DNA of 64,000 nucleotides, taken from positions 620,001 to 684,000 of the forward strand of contig JAHBUS010000001.1 of assembly GCA_019637955.1 (NCBI GenBank). The letters are read 5' to 3'. Shown here one piece after another: positions 16,867 through 25,998 of this stretch (its first letter is position 1; the number at the start of each line of letters is the position of its first letter). The stretch is from Pseudobdellovibrionaceae bacterium (GTDB lineage: Bacteria > Bdellovibrionota > Bdellovibrionia > Bdellovibrionales > Bdellovibrionaceae). The notes below the pieces were generated by a model that was not told the origin of the DNA, did no database searches, and saw nothing but the letters and a program-made list of their open reading frames with translations. The position numbers and the translations under genes are program-made.

Positions 16867-17960
16867 TTCGGAAGATCCGTCACACTGTAAATTGAAGGCA
16901 ATTGCTCGAGGCGCAGCCACATGCCGCCCGTCTCGGGCTCGCAAACCTTGTTCAGACGGCGGCGGTAGCCATCGCAGCCCTGTCCCCACGATTGACGGAC
17001 AAAATATTCGCAGCCTTTGGCTCCCGGGCGTCGACCCGCGATGACCGAGGCGTGATCGCCCCAGCGGTCGCCGCTGTCACGCGTGAGCACGTCGTTGGCC
17101 GAATAGCCGATGGCGGCCACGCGTCCAGCTTCGAGCGCTTCGTTCAAACGCTCCAGCATGCGCGCGCGCACCTCCGAAATTTCGAGCTCACCATTTTTAT
17201 AAGCGGCATCCAGATGTTCGGCATCGTCGGCGACTTGCAGAATGCGCGGCACGCTGCGAACGCGCCGACGCTGACCGCACTGCCGATCCGCCCATTTCAG
17301 AATCTGCGGGCTCATGCCCTCCGACATGCGGTCAATCAAGGGTGAAAGATCTTCGCTCGGCGAAGCCGGGCGCAGCACGCGGCCGCAGGCACGTTCGTCG
17401 CGGCTCGAAGAGGCGCATGCGGTTTTATCGTGGAGATCACGCAGGTCTTCAACCGCACGCAGCCCGTGCCGGCTGTTGAGATCTTCGTCCGGAAGATCTC
17501 TTTCGAGGCAGGCGCCCTTCACCGAGGCCAGCGCGAGCGAGAAGTCCTCGTTGCCGCCGACGTTGAGCACGCCGTTCGTGGACATGATCATTTTTGAACG
17601 GAACCGCTTGAGTTCAGGCTCGCGGGCGACACGCCAGCGGCGCTGCAGATCGGGATCGTTTAAATAGCGGCCCGCCTCGTCTTGCGGAAGTGAGCGGATT
17701 TCTTTTTCGGGCATCAGCGCCGATTGCAGCGCAAGATCGCTCGCCGAAACGCGCTCGCCTATTTTTTGCGTGAGCAGATCGGCCGCGACGTGCGCGAAGC
17801 ACCAGCCGCTCTCGCGCTGATCGCGCGGCTCGCCCAAACTGGGACGCAGATCGATGCGCGAACAGGATTCGGAATTTTCAGCAGGGGCCGCAAGGGCGAA
17901 GGCGGGCGTGGCGGCCAAGCACAGTTCGATGGCAACGGCGAAAGCGACAAGCAGCTTCAG
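16863..17960 (-). CDS. Secreted papain-like (C1A) cysteine peptidase, apparent CTG start
   Basis: The catalytic cysteine is in RESGWCFAHVAADLL and the histidine in WGDHASVIAGRR, followed by RQSWGQGCDG, which carries the W-G and asparagine/glutamine-like region of the papain fold. The frame read from TTG 17918 lacks a full signal peptide, but 14 codons more upstream, from a CTG at 17960, complete a strong one (LKLLVAFAVAIELCLAATPA). A G8-A-G run sits just before that CTG, and no ATG, GTG or TTG lies between it and the in-frame stop at 17987. I therefore place the start at CTG 17960, with caution. Substrate unknown; the target is periplasmic or external. Confidence 0.7.
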   Translation of the reverse strand: MKLLVAFAVAIELCLAATPAFALAAPAENSESCSRIDLRPSLGEPRDQRESGWCFAHVAADLLTQKIGERVSASDLALQSALMPEKEIRSLPQDEAGRYLNDPDLQRRWRVAREPELKRFRSKMIMSTNGVLNVGGNEDFSLALASVKGACLERDLPDEDLNSRHGLRAVEDLRDLHDKTACASSSRDERACGRVLRPASPSEDLSPLIDRMSEGMSPQILKWADRQCGQRRRVRSVPRILQVADDAEHLDAAYKNGELEISEVRARMLERLNEALEAGRVAAIGYSANDVLTRDSGDRWGDHASVIAGRRPGAKGCEYFVRQSWGQGCDGYRRRLNKVCEPETGGMWLRLEQLPSIYSVTDLPN

Positions 17961-18000
17961 AACTCCCCCCCCTTTGAGGATTCGTCAGATGCTTGGGACT

Positions 18001-18405
18001 CTATTTGCTCGGTTTTTTCTTGTCATCCAAAACCAGCGTGCCTTGAACCGCCGTGGTGGCGCTGTTGGCCGTGGCCGACCTAAACCCGCGAACCTTCTTG
18101 TTCGGATTGTCGGTGCGCTCGATTTGTTCCGTTAAATCCACCGTGATGTTCCCAAAACAACGCACCTGGCAAGAGAGCCGGCGGCCATCCAAATAGTAAT
18201 TGGTGCCGATCAAACTCAACTCGGCCCGGTTCGGCGGGATGACGTTGCTCTCGCCGCCCACGATCCGCACGCGGCATTCGGCGCAGCTCGGAACACCCTT
18301 GCAGATCGAACGGATTTCAATTTTGTTGTCCACGCACATCTGGAGCAGGGTTTTGTTGGGATCGGCTTCAATCTCCTGATTGGTGGGAAGAAACTTGATC
18401 TTCAT
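18001..18405 (-). CDS. [2Fe-2S] ferredoxin, adrenodoxin/Isc type
   Basis: A 134-residue electron carrier. The cluster ligands show the C-x5-C-x2-C spacing of Isc-type ferredoxins ([12 protein letters not shown]) with the fourth in [11 protein letters not shown]-terminal tail of about 35 residues beyond the fold is of unknown use. Its ATG overlaps the tyrS stop codon (ATGA), so the two are coupled. The upstream operon members are RNA- and translation-related, which does not define its redox partner. Confidence 0.88.
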   Translation of the reverse strand: MKIKFLPTNQEIEADPNKTLLQMCVDNKIEIRSICKGVPSCAECRVRIVGGESNVIPPNRAELSLIGTNYYLDGRRLSCQVRCFGNITVDLTEQIERTDNPNKKVRGFRSATANSATTAVQGTLVLDDKKKPSK

Positions 18406-19631
18406 GACACCACCACCTTCGCGTATTTTTTCTTACCGGCCCGAATGATCAACTCCTCGCCCGCCTTGAGCGTGACTTTGAGCTGCTCGTTTTCGACCTT
18501 TTGTTGGTTGAGTTCGACCGCGCGGCCCTGGATCAGGCGCTTGCCTTCACCGTTGGAAGCCGTCAGTCCTAAATCCGTCATCAATTGCAGCAAACCAATT
18601 TCGCCCGCCGCCTTGTGAAACGTCGGGATCTCATCGGGCAGACCTTTTTCGACGAAGATGCGGTTGAATTCGTCTTCGGCCGCCTGGGCTTTGGCGGCAC
18701 CATGAAAGCGCGTGATCAAGAACTTCGCGAGCTCAACTTTGGCTTCACGCGGGTGCTTTTGGCCGGACTTCAGATCTTCTTTGAGTTTGGCCAGATCCGC
18801 GGGCGTCACGCTGGTGAGGAGTTCGTACCAACGGAGCATCAGCGTGTCGGACACGCGCATCGTTTTACCGAACATGTCTTTGGGCGTATCGACGATCGAA
18901 ACGTAGTTGTCATAGCTCTTCGACATCTTTTGAACGCCGTCGAGACCTTCGAGCAGCGGCATGGTGATCACGCACTGCTGACTGGTCTGGCCGTAAGCCT
19001 TTTGCAATTCGCGGCCAACGAGGAGATTGAACTTTTGATCGGTTCCGCCCATTTCGACGTCGGATTTCAAGTGAACCGAGTCGTAGCCTTGGCACAAAGG
19101 GTACATGAACTCGTGCAAAGAGATGGGCGAGTTTTCTTTGTAGCGTTTGGTGAAATCGTCACGCTCGAGCATGCGCGCGACCGTGTACTGCGCCGACAGA
19201 CGGATAAAATCGGTCGACGAGAGCTTGCCGAGCCATTCGGAGTTGTAGACCGTCTTTGTTTTGCTCTCGTCCAAGACTTTAAAGACCTGCTCGGCGTAAG
19301 AGACGGCATTGACCTTGATCTCTTCAGCCGAGAGCGGTGGGCGCGTTTGATTGCGTCCGGACGGGTCGCCGATCATCGCGGTGAAATCGCCGATCAAAAA
19401 CTGAACCGTGTGGCCGAAGTCCTGAAACTGGCGGATCTTATTGAGCACGACCGTGTGGCCCAGATGCAAATCCGAGCGCGTGGGGTCCGCGCCGAACTTG
19501 ATCAGCAAGGGCTTTTTGTCTTTGTAACTCTTCTCGAGCTTGCCGAGCATTTCCTTTTCATTGATGAAATCGGTGGTGCCCAGCTGAAGCTGTTCGAGTT
19601 GTTCTTTGGGGGTGGCGGTCGTGAGCGACAT
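18402..19631 (-). CDS. tyrS: Tyrosyl-tRNA synthetase
   Basis: A class I aminoacyl-tRNA synthetase of 409 residues that charges tRNA-Tyr. The HIGH motif appears as HLGH in [11 protein letters not shown], the KMSKS motif is exact ([11 protein letters not shown]), and an S4-like RNA-binding domain closes the protein (about residues 345-409). The sequence [21 protein letters not shown] is the tyrosine-binding part of the second (TyrZ-like) bacterial type. It lies 10 bases after rny and overlaps the ferredoxin gene. Confidence 0.95.
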   Translation of the reverse strand: MSLTTATPKEQLEQLQLGTTDFINEKEMLGKLEKSYKDKKPLLIKFGADPTRSDLHLGHTVVLNKIRQFQDFGHTVQFLIGDFTAMIGDPSGRNQTRPPLSAEEIKVNAVSYAEQVFKVLDESKTKTVYNSEWLGKLSSTDFIRLSAQYTVARMLERDDFTKRYKENSPISLHEFMYPLCQGYDSVHLKSDVEMGGTDQKFNLLVGRELQKAYGQTSQQCVITMPLLEGLDGVQKMSKSYDNYVSIVDTPKDMFGKTMRVSDTLMLRWYELLTSVTPADLAKLKEDLKSGQKHPREAKVELAKFLITRFHGAAKAQAAEDEFNRIFVEKGLPDEIPTFHKAAGEIGLLQLMTDLGLTASNGEGKRLIQGRAVELNQQKVENEQLKVTLKAGEELIIRAGKKKYAKVVVS

Positions 19632-19640
19632 CTCTCCCCC

Positions 19641-21206
19641 TTATCGGGCCATGTCGACCGAACGGGTTTCGCGAACCACCGCGACCTTCACCTGTCCAAG
19701 ATGAGGCATTTCGCGCTCGATCTTGCGGGCGATGTCCCGGCTGAGCATTTGCGACAAGTCGTCGGTCACGCGGGACGCTTCAACCACCACGCGCACTTCA
19801 CGGCCGGCTTGGACCGCGAAGGTCTTCAGCACGCCATCAAAGCTGTTGCCGATCGATTCGAGTTCGGCCAAGCGGTTGATGAAGTTGTCCATGCCGGGGC
19901 GGCGGGCGCCGGGACGTGAGTTCGACAAAAGATTCGCGGCCTGAACCAGGTGCGCGATCAAGCTGTTCGGCGTCTCTTCGTTGTGGTGCGCGCGGATCGC
20001 GTGGCACACGGCTTCGTTCTCGCCGTATTTCTTGGCGAAATCAGCTCCCACCATCGCGTGGCTGCCCTCAACGGTGTGCTCAATGGCTTTGCCGATATCG
20101 TGCAAGAGGCCCGCGCGGCGCGCGAGCTTCACGTTGCCGCCGACTTCAGCCGCCATCAGCCCGGCGAGGTAAGCCACTTCCATCGAGTGGTTGAGCAGGT
20201 TTTGGGTGTGGGCGTGGCGGTATTTCATCGAACCGATCACGCGGGTGATCTCTTGGTGCATGCTGCCCAAGCCCAGCTCGACGATGACCTTCTCACCCTC
20301 TTCTTTCATCGATTTGTTCAGCTCCGAGCGCATCTTATCGGTGACCTCTTCGATGCGGGCGGGGTGGACGCGTCCGTCCTCCATGAGTTTTTCAAGGGTG
20401 CGGCGCGCGAGCTCGCGGCGAACGGGATCAAAGCCCGAGATGACCACGGCTTCGGGCGTGTCATCCACGATCAAGTCGACGCCGCAATGAGCTTCGAGCG
20501 TGCGGATGTTCCGGCCCTCACGGCCGATGATTTTACCCTTCATCTCTTCGCTCGGGAGCGCCATCACGCTCACCGTGCGCTCGCTGGTGTATTCGCTCGC
20601 GAAACGCGACACGGCCACAGCCAAAATTTTGCGGGCGCGCTGATTGGCTTCTTTTTCGGCTTCGGCTTCGATCTCTTGAATCTTCTTGCCGGCTTCTTTT
20701 TTAGCTTCGTCTTCCATCGCGGTCAAAAGCTCGCGGCGGGCTTCCTCGGGCGTCATGTTCGCGACGCTCGAGACTTTGGCTTTGAGTTCTTGGATTTCGC
20801 CGTCGATCTTTTTTTCCATCTCTTTGACACGCGTTTCGGCGATGCCGATTTTTTCTTCGCGGTCTTTCAGCGTCTGCAAGAAACGGTCATTCTCTTCGAG
20901 CTTCTGCTTTTGCTGATCCTCGATCTCTTTCAGACGGCGCTCGAGCTGGCCCTCTTTGCTCTTGAGTTGGTTCTTTTGTTTTTGGATGTCGGTCTCAACG
21001 TTTTTGCGGGCGCGGGATTCGAAATCTTTGGCTTTGTTCTTGGCGTCTTTGTCGATTTTAGCGGCTTCAGACTTGGCGCGGTTGACGATTTTATCGGCTT
21101 CGGCTTTGGCCGATTTCTTCGTCGATTCGTCTTGAACTTTTTTAACGACGAAAACGGCGATCCCGCCGATGACGAAGGCCACGAGGCCAATCAACACATA
21201 TTCCAC
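19641..21206 (-). CDS. rny: Ribonuclease Y
   Basis: A 521-residue membrane-anchored endoribonuclease that starts mRNA decay. Seen in order: an N-terminal transmembrane helix (VLIGLVAFVIGGIAVFVV), a long charged coiled coil (about residues 25-200), a KH RNA-binding domain (EMKGKIIGREGRNIRTLEAH), and an HD phosphohydrolase domain (LLHDIGKAIEH, with a later NEAVCHAIRAHH). The start is a GTG with GGGGAG six bases upstream. It is in the middle of a minus-strand operon between fau and tyrS. Confidence 0.96.
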   Translation of the reverse strand: MEYVLIGLVAFVIGGIAVFVVKKVQDESTKKSAKAEADKIVNRAKSEAAKIDKDAKNKAKDFESRARKNVETDIQKQKNQLKSKEGQLERRLKEIEDQQKQKLEENDRFLQTLKDREEKIGIAETRVKEMEKKIDGEIQELKAKVSSVANMTPEEARRELLTAMEDEAKKEAGKKIQEIEAEAEKEANQRARKILAVAVSRFASEYTSERTVSVMALPSEEMKGKIIGREGRNIRTLEAHCGVDLIVDDTPEAVVISGFDPVRRELARRTLEKLMEDGRVHPARIEEVTDKMRSELNKSMKEEGEKVIVELGLGSMHQEITRVIGSMKYRHAHTQNLLNHSMEVAYLAGLMAAEVGGNVKLARRAGLLHDIGKAIEHTVEGSHAMVGADFAKKYGENEAVCHAIRAHHNEETPNSLIAHLVQAANLLSNSRPGARRPGMDNFINRLAELESIGNSFDGVLKTFAVQAGREVRVVVEASRVTDDLSQMLSRDIARKIEREMPHLGQVKVAVVRETRSVDMAR

Positions 21207-21225
21207 TCTTCACTCCCCGCCCTCT

Positions 21226-21783
21226 TCAGGCTTCTGCATCATCCGATGGCGGCGTCCAGAGCCCTGCATCGGTCATAATGGCCTGGAGTCTTTGGTCATG
21301 TGACTCAGCCGGAACAACCGGCGTCCACTGACACTCGAACCCCACGCCCAATTTGTATCCCGTCGCCTGAGCCAGCATCCGGTCATAAAAACCTTTGCCG
21401 CGCCCCAGACGGTGTCCTCTGCGGTCAAACCCAAGGCCCGGGATCAAAAAGCCTTGGATCTCGTTTTTATCAACGCGCGGGTGATGTGTGGCAGGTTCCA
21501 GGACTCCAAAACTTCCCATCATCAGATCCGAACTCGTCACTTGGTGAAAAACCAAGTCGACGCCTTCGACCCGTGGAAACACCCAGCGCAAATGCGTGAG
21601 GGTCTCGATCAGGGGCTTGAGGTCCGGCTCTCCCGGCAATGCCGAGAAGACCGCCCACGTCCCCGTTTGCTTGAGAAGCCAGTTGTGCAGATGACTCCGC
21701 AGAGACTCTTGCTGAGCTTCGGTCACCGACCGCAAGCGCGCTTTGAGATCTTCACGGAGTTTGGATTTCTGTTGCTGAATCAT
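21226..21783 (-). CDS. 5-formyltetrahydrofolate cyclo-ligase
   Basis: A 185-residue enzyme that turns 5-formyl-THF into 5,10-methenyl-THF with ATP. The C-terminal signature IPGLGFDRRGHRLGRGKGFYDRML is the nucleotide and folate binding motif of the family; the N-terminal part starts KSKLREDLKARL, usual for these proteins. Gene order zapA-fau is a widely conserved neighbourhood that in enterics brackets the 6S RNA gene, but here only 25 bases separate zapA from this gene, leaving no room for it. Confidence 0.92.
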   Translation of the reverse strand: MIQQQKSKLREDLKARLRSVTEAQQESLRSHLHNWLLKQTGTWAVFSALPGEPDLKPLIETLTHLRWVFPRVEGVDLVFHQVTSSDLMMGSFGVLEPATHHPRVDKNEIQGFLIPGLGFDRRGHRLGRGKGFYDRMLAQATGYKLGVGFECQWTPVVPAESHDQRLQAIMTDAGLWTPPSDDAEA

Positions 21784-21808
21784 CCCAAACTCGCGGTTCT
21801 AGCGGGCC

Positions 21809-22123
21809 TCAGTTTCTGGCCGAGGCGCCGCTGGGTTCGCTTTTGGAGTGTTCAAGGTCCTGAGAGAGTTTGAGCGCGCGCTCTTCGATGCGTTCGATTT
21901 CGCGTCGGGCGCGCTTTTTGAGGAGAATCAATTCTTCGGCGATGTTCAAGGCCGCGAGAACCGCGGAGCTTTGAAAGGAACCGGACTTGGTGGCTTCCAA
22001 GGCGGCTTGAATTTTTTGATCCACAAACTGAACGAGTTCGTTCACCGTCTGCTCGTCATGTGATGAGCGCAGCTTGTACGGAAGACCTGCAATCGTAAAC
22101 TCGTAGGTCCTTTTTTCGTTCAC
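21809..22123 (-). CDS. zapA: Cell division protein ZapA
   Basis: A small FtsZ-ring-associated protein. The N-terminal segment YEFTIAGLPYKLRSSHDEQTVNELVQFVDQKI matches the ZapA globular head, and the C-terminal half is a coiled coil (NIAEELILLKKRARREIERIEERALKLSQDLEH). I choose the GTG at 22123, because ACGAGGATTC precedes it and the family begins just before this strand; a GTG at 22150 is the alternative, giving nine extra residues. It is the first gene of the operon zapA-fau-rny-tyrS-fdx. Confidence 0.85.
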   Translation of the reverse strand: MNEKRTYEFTIAGLPYKLRSSHDEQTVNELVQFVDQKIQAALEATKSGSFQSSAVLAALNIAEELILLKKRARREIERIEERALKLSQDLEHSKSEPSGASARN

Positions 22124-22249
22124 ACGAATCCTCGTTCTTAGTTCGTTCACTACTCGAGAGCCCTTTTACGGACTTTGGTCCGAAAGCGCTTTCATGAAAA
22201 TCTCTAACTCTTCAGAAAGCCTAGAAAATACCCAAGGCGTTCCGTGGCT

Positions 22250-22279
22250 AGTATACGGACGGTAAAAGCTTCCTGTCAA
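22250..22279 (-). promoter_or_regulatory. Near-consensus sigma-70 promoter for the zapA operon
   Basis: On the minus strand TTGACA (22279-22274) is followed after 18 bases by TATACT (22255-22250). Transcription should begin near 22243, leaving a 5' leader of about 95-120 bases before zapA. The leader has a small hairpin (CGGAC/GTCCG near 22170-22183). It is the best sigma-70-type match that I found in the window. Confidence 0.75.
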
Positions 22280-22347
22280 AAATTCGAACACTCGCGCTGT
22301 GTGACAATTTTCGCTATAACACTTCGCATTAACCCGAGGAGTCTCGA

Positions 22348-23631
22348 ATGAACCCAATGATCTTAAGTGTCGTGATGATGCTCGCTGCCGCCAGCACCGC
22401 CACCGCTATGGGGAAGAAAGAGATGAGCGTGGGACAATCGCTCTATGTAGGGGCTGACAGCCTCAACTTTCGTAAAGACGCCAACACATCGAATGATTCG
22501 GTGGTCGGCAAACTGGTGAAACGGGATCAGGTTCAGGTTTTGGCTCTGCTCGAGTCCACAAGCCCCCTCGTCAAAGTGAAGATTCAGAAATCAGCGTCGA
22601 GCCTGACGGCCGGGACCGTCGGCTTCGTCGCCGCTGAATACTTGAGCAAAGAAGCTCCTTCCGTTTCGAGCGAAAGCGGTCTTTCCAAATACATCGTGAT
22701 CCAAAACGTGGCCACCGAGCGCACCCGCATCTATGAACGCTGCACCGCCCGCCCTGGCTGCCCACACAAGATGATCATGGAGACCGAATTCGTGGCCGGC
22801 CGCACCGAAGGTGACCGCAGCGATCGCAACCGCTTCATCACTTGGCTCGGCCGCTACAAAATCACCGGCTGGAAGAAGTTCTACGAAGACAACGAAGGTC
22901 ACTACCCCTCTTGGTACCACCCCGAATACCCCCAAGTTCCTTACAACCCCTCGAACGCGCAAGTTTGGTTCTCGAAAAGCCTGATGCCAAACGGCCAAGG
23001 CAACATGCGTGGTGCTTTTGGTTGGTACACCGCTTTTGTCGGACCCAACGCCAACTCGCAGTGGATTCACGGCACGGTTGGATGGGGCGCCGAGGGCGAC
23101 CGCTACATCCGTTACACCCGCAACTTCTGGGTGAATATCTTCTCAAACCCCCGCAGCGCCGGCTGCACCCGAGTTGAAAATCGCGCGATTGCTTACATGC
23201 GCGAAATCTTAGGTCCCGGTACTGAAGTCGTTCGCGTCTATGCGCTCGAGTCCTACATGGATTCGTCGCGCTCGGATTACGCCGATCAAGCGGCGCCCGC
23301 GGCCTGGAACTGGATCTTGACGACCGAAGGCGTTCAGCAAGACGGCCCCAAATCCAGCCGCTCGTCGGTTTTGGCTCGCGGCGTGCCCCGCTCACGCATG
23401 CTCGAAACAGGCGTGTACGCGGTGGATCGCTTTCCCGATGCTCAGCCCTTGGATCAAATGCGCGAAGCGCGCTCCGGAAAATCGGGCAACACGTACTCGA
23501 TCAACCCGGCCGAATTCCAAGGCCGCTACCTCGTCGACGCCGGACTCTTTGTGAACTACCGCCACCCGGGCTCTTTGCCCCGCGGCGGTTTCCAAGAATC
23601 CCAACTCCCCGACTACTTGCGCACCCGCTAA
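22348..23631 (+). CDS. SH3-domain L,D-transpeptidase (YkuD family), secreted
   Basis: A 427-residue periplasmic enzyme expected to form 3-3 peptidoglycan cross-links, or to exchange or anchor at the peptide stem. A signal peptide (residues 1-20) leads to a bacterial SH3-like domain (SLNFRKDANTSNDSVVGKL, about 30-100). The YkuD domain follows, with H241 in HGTVGWG and the catalytic cysteine C273 in RSAGCTRVEN. A C-terminal part of about 120 residues is unrecognised. Predatory Bdellovibrio species carry many such enzymes that remodel their own and prey walls, so context fits. ATG is preceded by CCGAGG. A palindrome starts two bases after the TAA and a terminator follows. Confidence 0.88.
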   Translation: MNPMILSVVMMLAAASTATAMGKKEMSVGQSLYVGADSLNFRKDANTSNDSVVGKLVKRDQVQVLALLESTSPLVKVKIQKSASSLTAGTVGFVAAEYLSKEAPSVSSESGLSKYIVIQNVATERTRIYERCTARPGCPHKMIMETEFVAGRTEGDRSDRNRFITWLGRYKITGWKKFYEDNEGHYPSWYHPEYPQVPYNPSNAQVWFSKSLMPNGQGNMRGAFGWYTAFVGPNANSQWIHGTVGWGAEGDRYIRYTRNFWVNIFSNPRSAGCTRVENRAIAYMREILGPGTEVVRVYALESYMDSSRSDYADQAAPAAWNWILTTEGVQQDGPKSSRSSVLARGVPRSRMLETGVYAVDRFPDAQPLDQMREARSGKSGNTYSINPAEFQGRYLVDAGLFVNYRHPGSLPRGGFQESQLPDYLRTR

Positions 23632-23632
23632 G

Positions 23633-23649
23633 AAGGTGCCTGGCACCTT
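23633..23649. repeat. Stop-adjacent palindrome AAGGTGCCTGGCACCTT, copy 2
   Basis: A perfect 17-bp palindrome with single-base centre, beginning one base after the TAA of the L,D-transpeptidase gene. Same core as at 1603, 45082 and 47099. Confidence 0.85.
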
Positions 23650-23665
23650 CAAAGCATGGGCGTCG

Positions 23666-23699
23666 AAGGCATCTCGAGAGAGGTGCCTTTTTTATTTTT
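23666..23699 (+). terminator. Intrinsic terminator for the L,D-transpeptidase gene
   Basis: AAGGCATCTC pairs with GAGGTGCCTT (one G-T pair) across a GAGA loop, followed by TTTTATTTTT. The T-run covers the stop codon of the convergent yfaQ-like gene (23692-23694). The right arm resembles half of the nearby palindrome. Confidence 0.8.
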
Positions 23700-25998
23700 G
23701 GAGTTTCCAGGTTTTGTTGGTTTGCAGAAGGATGTCTTCGAAGCCGTAGCCTTGAGCGGCGAGATCGTTGGCCTTTAAGACGCTGAGGCCGCGGTTGTGA
23801 CCCCGGCCGCGACCGCCAAAGAAGAAAGTCACTTCGCCATCATTGGCCAGATCTTTACGAATCGTTTCCGGGCACGACGGCAGCGAGAGCTGCAAGCGCA
23901 CATCGTCGCAGCTGAGTTCGATTTTGCGCGAGCCCACTTGGGCGACGTACGAGTGTCCCTTTTTCTCGATCGATTGTGGAGCGCCCGTGAGCGCGAGCGA
24001 CTGCTCGACAAACGAAGCCCCACGCTCCTCGGTCCACGGCTCAGTTCCGCCCGCCGAGAACGGCAGCCACTCGTTGTCGCGGTTCTGCAAATTCAGACCT
24101 TGAATCTCGTGCAAGAGCGCCCAGAGTTTTTTCTGCTGAAAGCGGTTCATGCGGTCGCTCTGGCCAAAGACTTGGCAGATGGTCGTGTCGCACATCTCGC
24201 CCGATTTTTTCCAACCGACCTCGAGATTGGCGCGCACGACAAGCGCGAGAGCTTTCAAGGCTTCGCGGCGCCCACCGGCGAATTCACTCGCCACCACTTC
24301 AAAAAGATAATCGCGCTCCGAAGTTTCGAGCACCCACGAAGACCCGCGGCGGGCTTTTTGCTGATTCGCTTTGAGCGGACGTTTGCCCTTGACCGTGATC
24401 TCGGGCTCCTGGGCAATCGCGGCGCGCGAGGTGAGCGTGCCGTAGTACGGGCGCTGAAGGCGGGGCTGCCCGGCTTTGGGTTCGAACGACACCATCATCG
24501 CCCCGCTCAAACAACGGAACGAATCTGAGGTCGACGCTTGGATATTGGTTTCATTTGAAATTCTCCAATCGGCATCTTTGCGCTCAAGCAGAGGCCCAGA
24601 CTCGCAGCGCCCGTCGATCACCGCCGATGGAATCAATCCCAGGATCTGCACTTTGGCTTTGCGATTGGAGTCCCACCAGTTGCGCTCGATCCGCTCGCGC
24701 AAAGCCGTGAGAAGAGCGGGCGTGGCCTGCCCCTCGGCGTGAATCACGGCGGTAAAGCGCGGCTCGGCCGGAACCTCAGCGTCAAAGGCCACGATCCATG
24801 AATGAAGCGGCTCGCCTTTTTCGTCTTTCATCGATCCGGATTTCAGCGCGATCTTGCGTTTGGCGAACCAATCCGACTCGGGGAGCTTCGCCAGCGTCCC
24901 ATTGACCGGCACGTCTTGCAGCGCTTCGAACACGAAGGGGGCCTTGAGCCCGATCCAGCGGTAGGCCCGCTCCACTTCGCGAAGACTCATCTTTTGATTC
25001 GGAACCACGCCGATCACGTCGGCGACCAGCGAGCCCGGCTCCTTGACGCCCAGACCGATCAAAGTTCCGCGGTAGTTCTGCAGCTTTTCCCAGGGCTTTT
25101 TGCTGTCGAGAAAAAATCCGTTGCAAGACAGGCTCAGCGCTTCTTGCCAAGTCCAGATCTTGGGACTCACGCGCTGATGCGGGCAGAACCAAATCGGGTG
25201 CGAACGGCTCGGGCGCTTGGCCATGAACTCGGGCTCGGTCGCGATCAAAAACGGCTTCATCACCGAACCGGTCGGAAACGCCTCATCGAGTCGGCCCTCG
25301 CTCTCGAGAACACGGCCGGCGCCATCCCAGAAAGCGAAATCGAGTTTGGCCGTGGGCTTTTCGATCTGAAACGCGGTGGACAGCCGGCCTTCGATTTCAT
25401 CCAGGCTCAAGGTGCCGCGAAAACTCTCTTCGAGCAGCTTTTGCACCTGCTCGCTTTCTTTTTTCTGCGAGCGCAAATGCGTGAGCACACGGGCCAGCGC
25501 GCGGTCATCGCGGCTGCCGTTGGCGAAATCGGGCTGCGATCTTTTTTTCAAGTAATCAAGAGCCTCTTTACGGCGGAAGAAGTCCGCGTTCTCAAGGCTC
25601 ACGCGAATATCGTCATGGCTCGTCCAAAGCGCGAAAACTTCGTGCAGGTAACTGGAGGCTTCGGGTTTCACGCGTGCCAGATAAAGATGCGCGAGCTCGT
25701 GTTTGAGAATTCCCACGCGCGAATCCAACGAGGCGCGTGGGTGAAGGCGCACGGTCTTTTGATCCGAAAGCCCCGCGCGCAAGTAGCCGTCTTTCGGTGC
25801 TTCGAGACGCACGAGAACCTCGCCCCGCTCTGGGGCTTTACCAAATTGGTTTTCGAGCTGTCCCCAGAACCGCTGCCCCTCCTCGCAAAGCTGAGGGGGA
25901 AGCGGTTCTTGGCATTTCAAATCGGCCTTAGCGACGTTCGATAACGAAACGAGCGCCAGGACTGAGAGAATCCATGCCTTCTTCGTAGAAATCTTCAA
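23692..25998 (-). CDS. YfaQ/DUF2300-like periplasmic protein: zincin motif, PBP-like motifs, SpoIID-like tail
   Basis: A 768-residue exported protein (signal peptide 1-25), last gene of the macroglobulin operon. Three regions are seen. First, a gluzincin motif HELAH at 100-104 with a glutamate at 120 (YLHEVFALW) well placed as third zinc ligand. Second, motifs arranged like a penicillin-binding transpeptidase: SVMK (245-248), SCN (291-293) and KSG (386-388). Third, from about 540, a SpoIID/LytB-like segment (EALKALALVVRANLEVG, CDTTICQVFG, GRGRGHNRGLSVLKANDLAAQGYGFEDIL is represented in parts). Context equals YfaQ of E. coli or MagE-type proteins. Its start lies 71 bases inside the macroglobulin gene. 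A role in peptidoglycan is inferred from motifs; the zinc and PBP activities are untested. Confidence 0.75.
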   Translation of the reverse strand: MKISTKKAWILSVLALVSLSNVAKADLKCQEPLPPQLCEEGQRFWGQLENQFGKAPERGEVLVRLEAPKDGYLRAGLSDQKTVRLHPRASLDSRVGILKHELAHLYLARVKPEASSYLHEVFALWTSHDDIRVSLENADFFRRKEALDYLKKRSQPDFANGSRDDRALARVLTHLRSQKKESEQVQKLLEESFRGTLSLDEIEGRLSTAFQIEKPTAKLDFAFWDGAGRVLESEGRLDEAFPTGSVMKPFLIATEPEFMAKRPSRSHPIWFCPHQRVSPKIWTWQEALSLSCNGFFLDSKKPWEKLQNYRGTLIGLGVKEPGSLVADVIGVVPNQKMSLREVERAYRWIGLKAPFVFEALQDVPVNGTLAKLPESDWFAKRKIALKSGSMKDEKGEPLHSWIVAFDAEVPAEPRFTAVIHAEGQATPALLTALRERIERNWWDSNRKAKVQILGLIPSAVIDGRCESGPLLERKDADWRISNETNIQASTSDSFRCLSGAMMVSFEPKAGQPRLQRPYYGTLTSRAAIAQEPEITVKGKRPLKANQQKARRGSSWVLETSERDYLFEVVASEFAGGRREALKALALVVRANLEVGWKKSGEMCDTTICQVFGQSDRMNRFQQKKLWALLHEIQGLNLQNRDNEWLPFSAGGTEPWTEERGASFVEQSLALTGAPQSIEKKGHSYVAQVGSRKIELSCDDVRLQLSLPSCPETIRKDLANDGEVTFFFGGRGRGHNRGLSVLKANDLAAQGYGFEDILLQTNKTWKLQK

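Noticed and set aside
21784-21808. 6S RNA gene between zapA and fau
   Set aside because: Gap is only 25 bases, too short for the RNA known at this place in enterics.
22151-22347. A structured RNA or riboswitch in the zapA/transpeptidase spacer
   Set aside because: Only a small hairpin and a promoter are seen; no known riboswitch core could be recognised.
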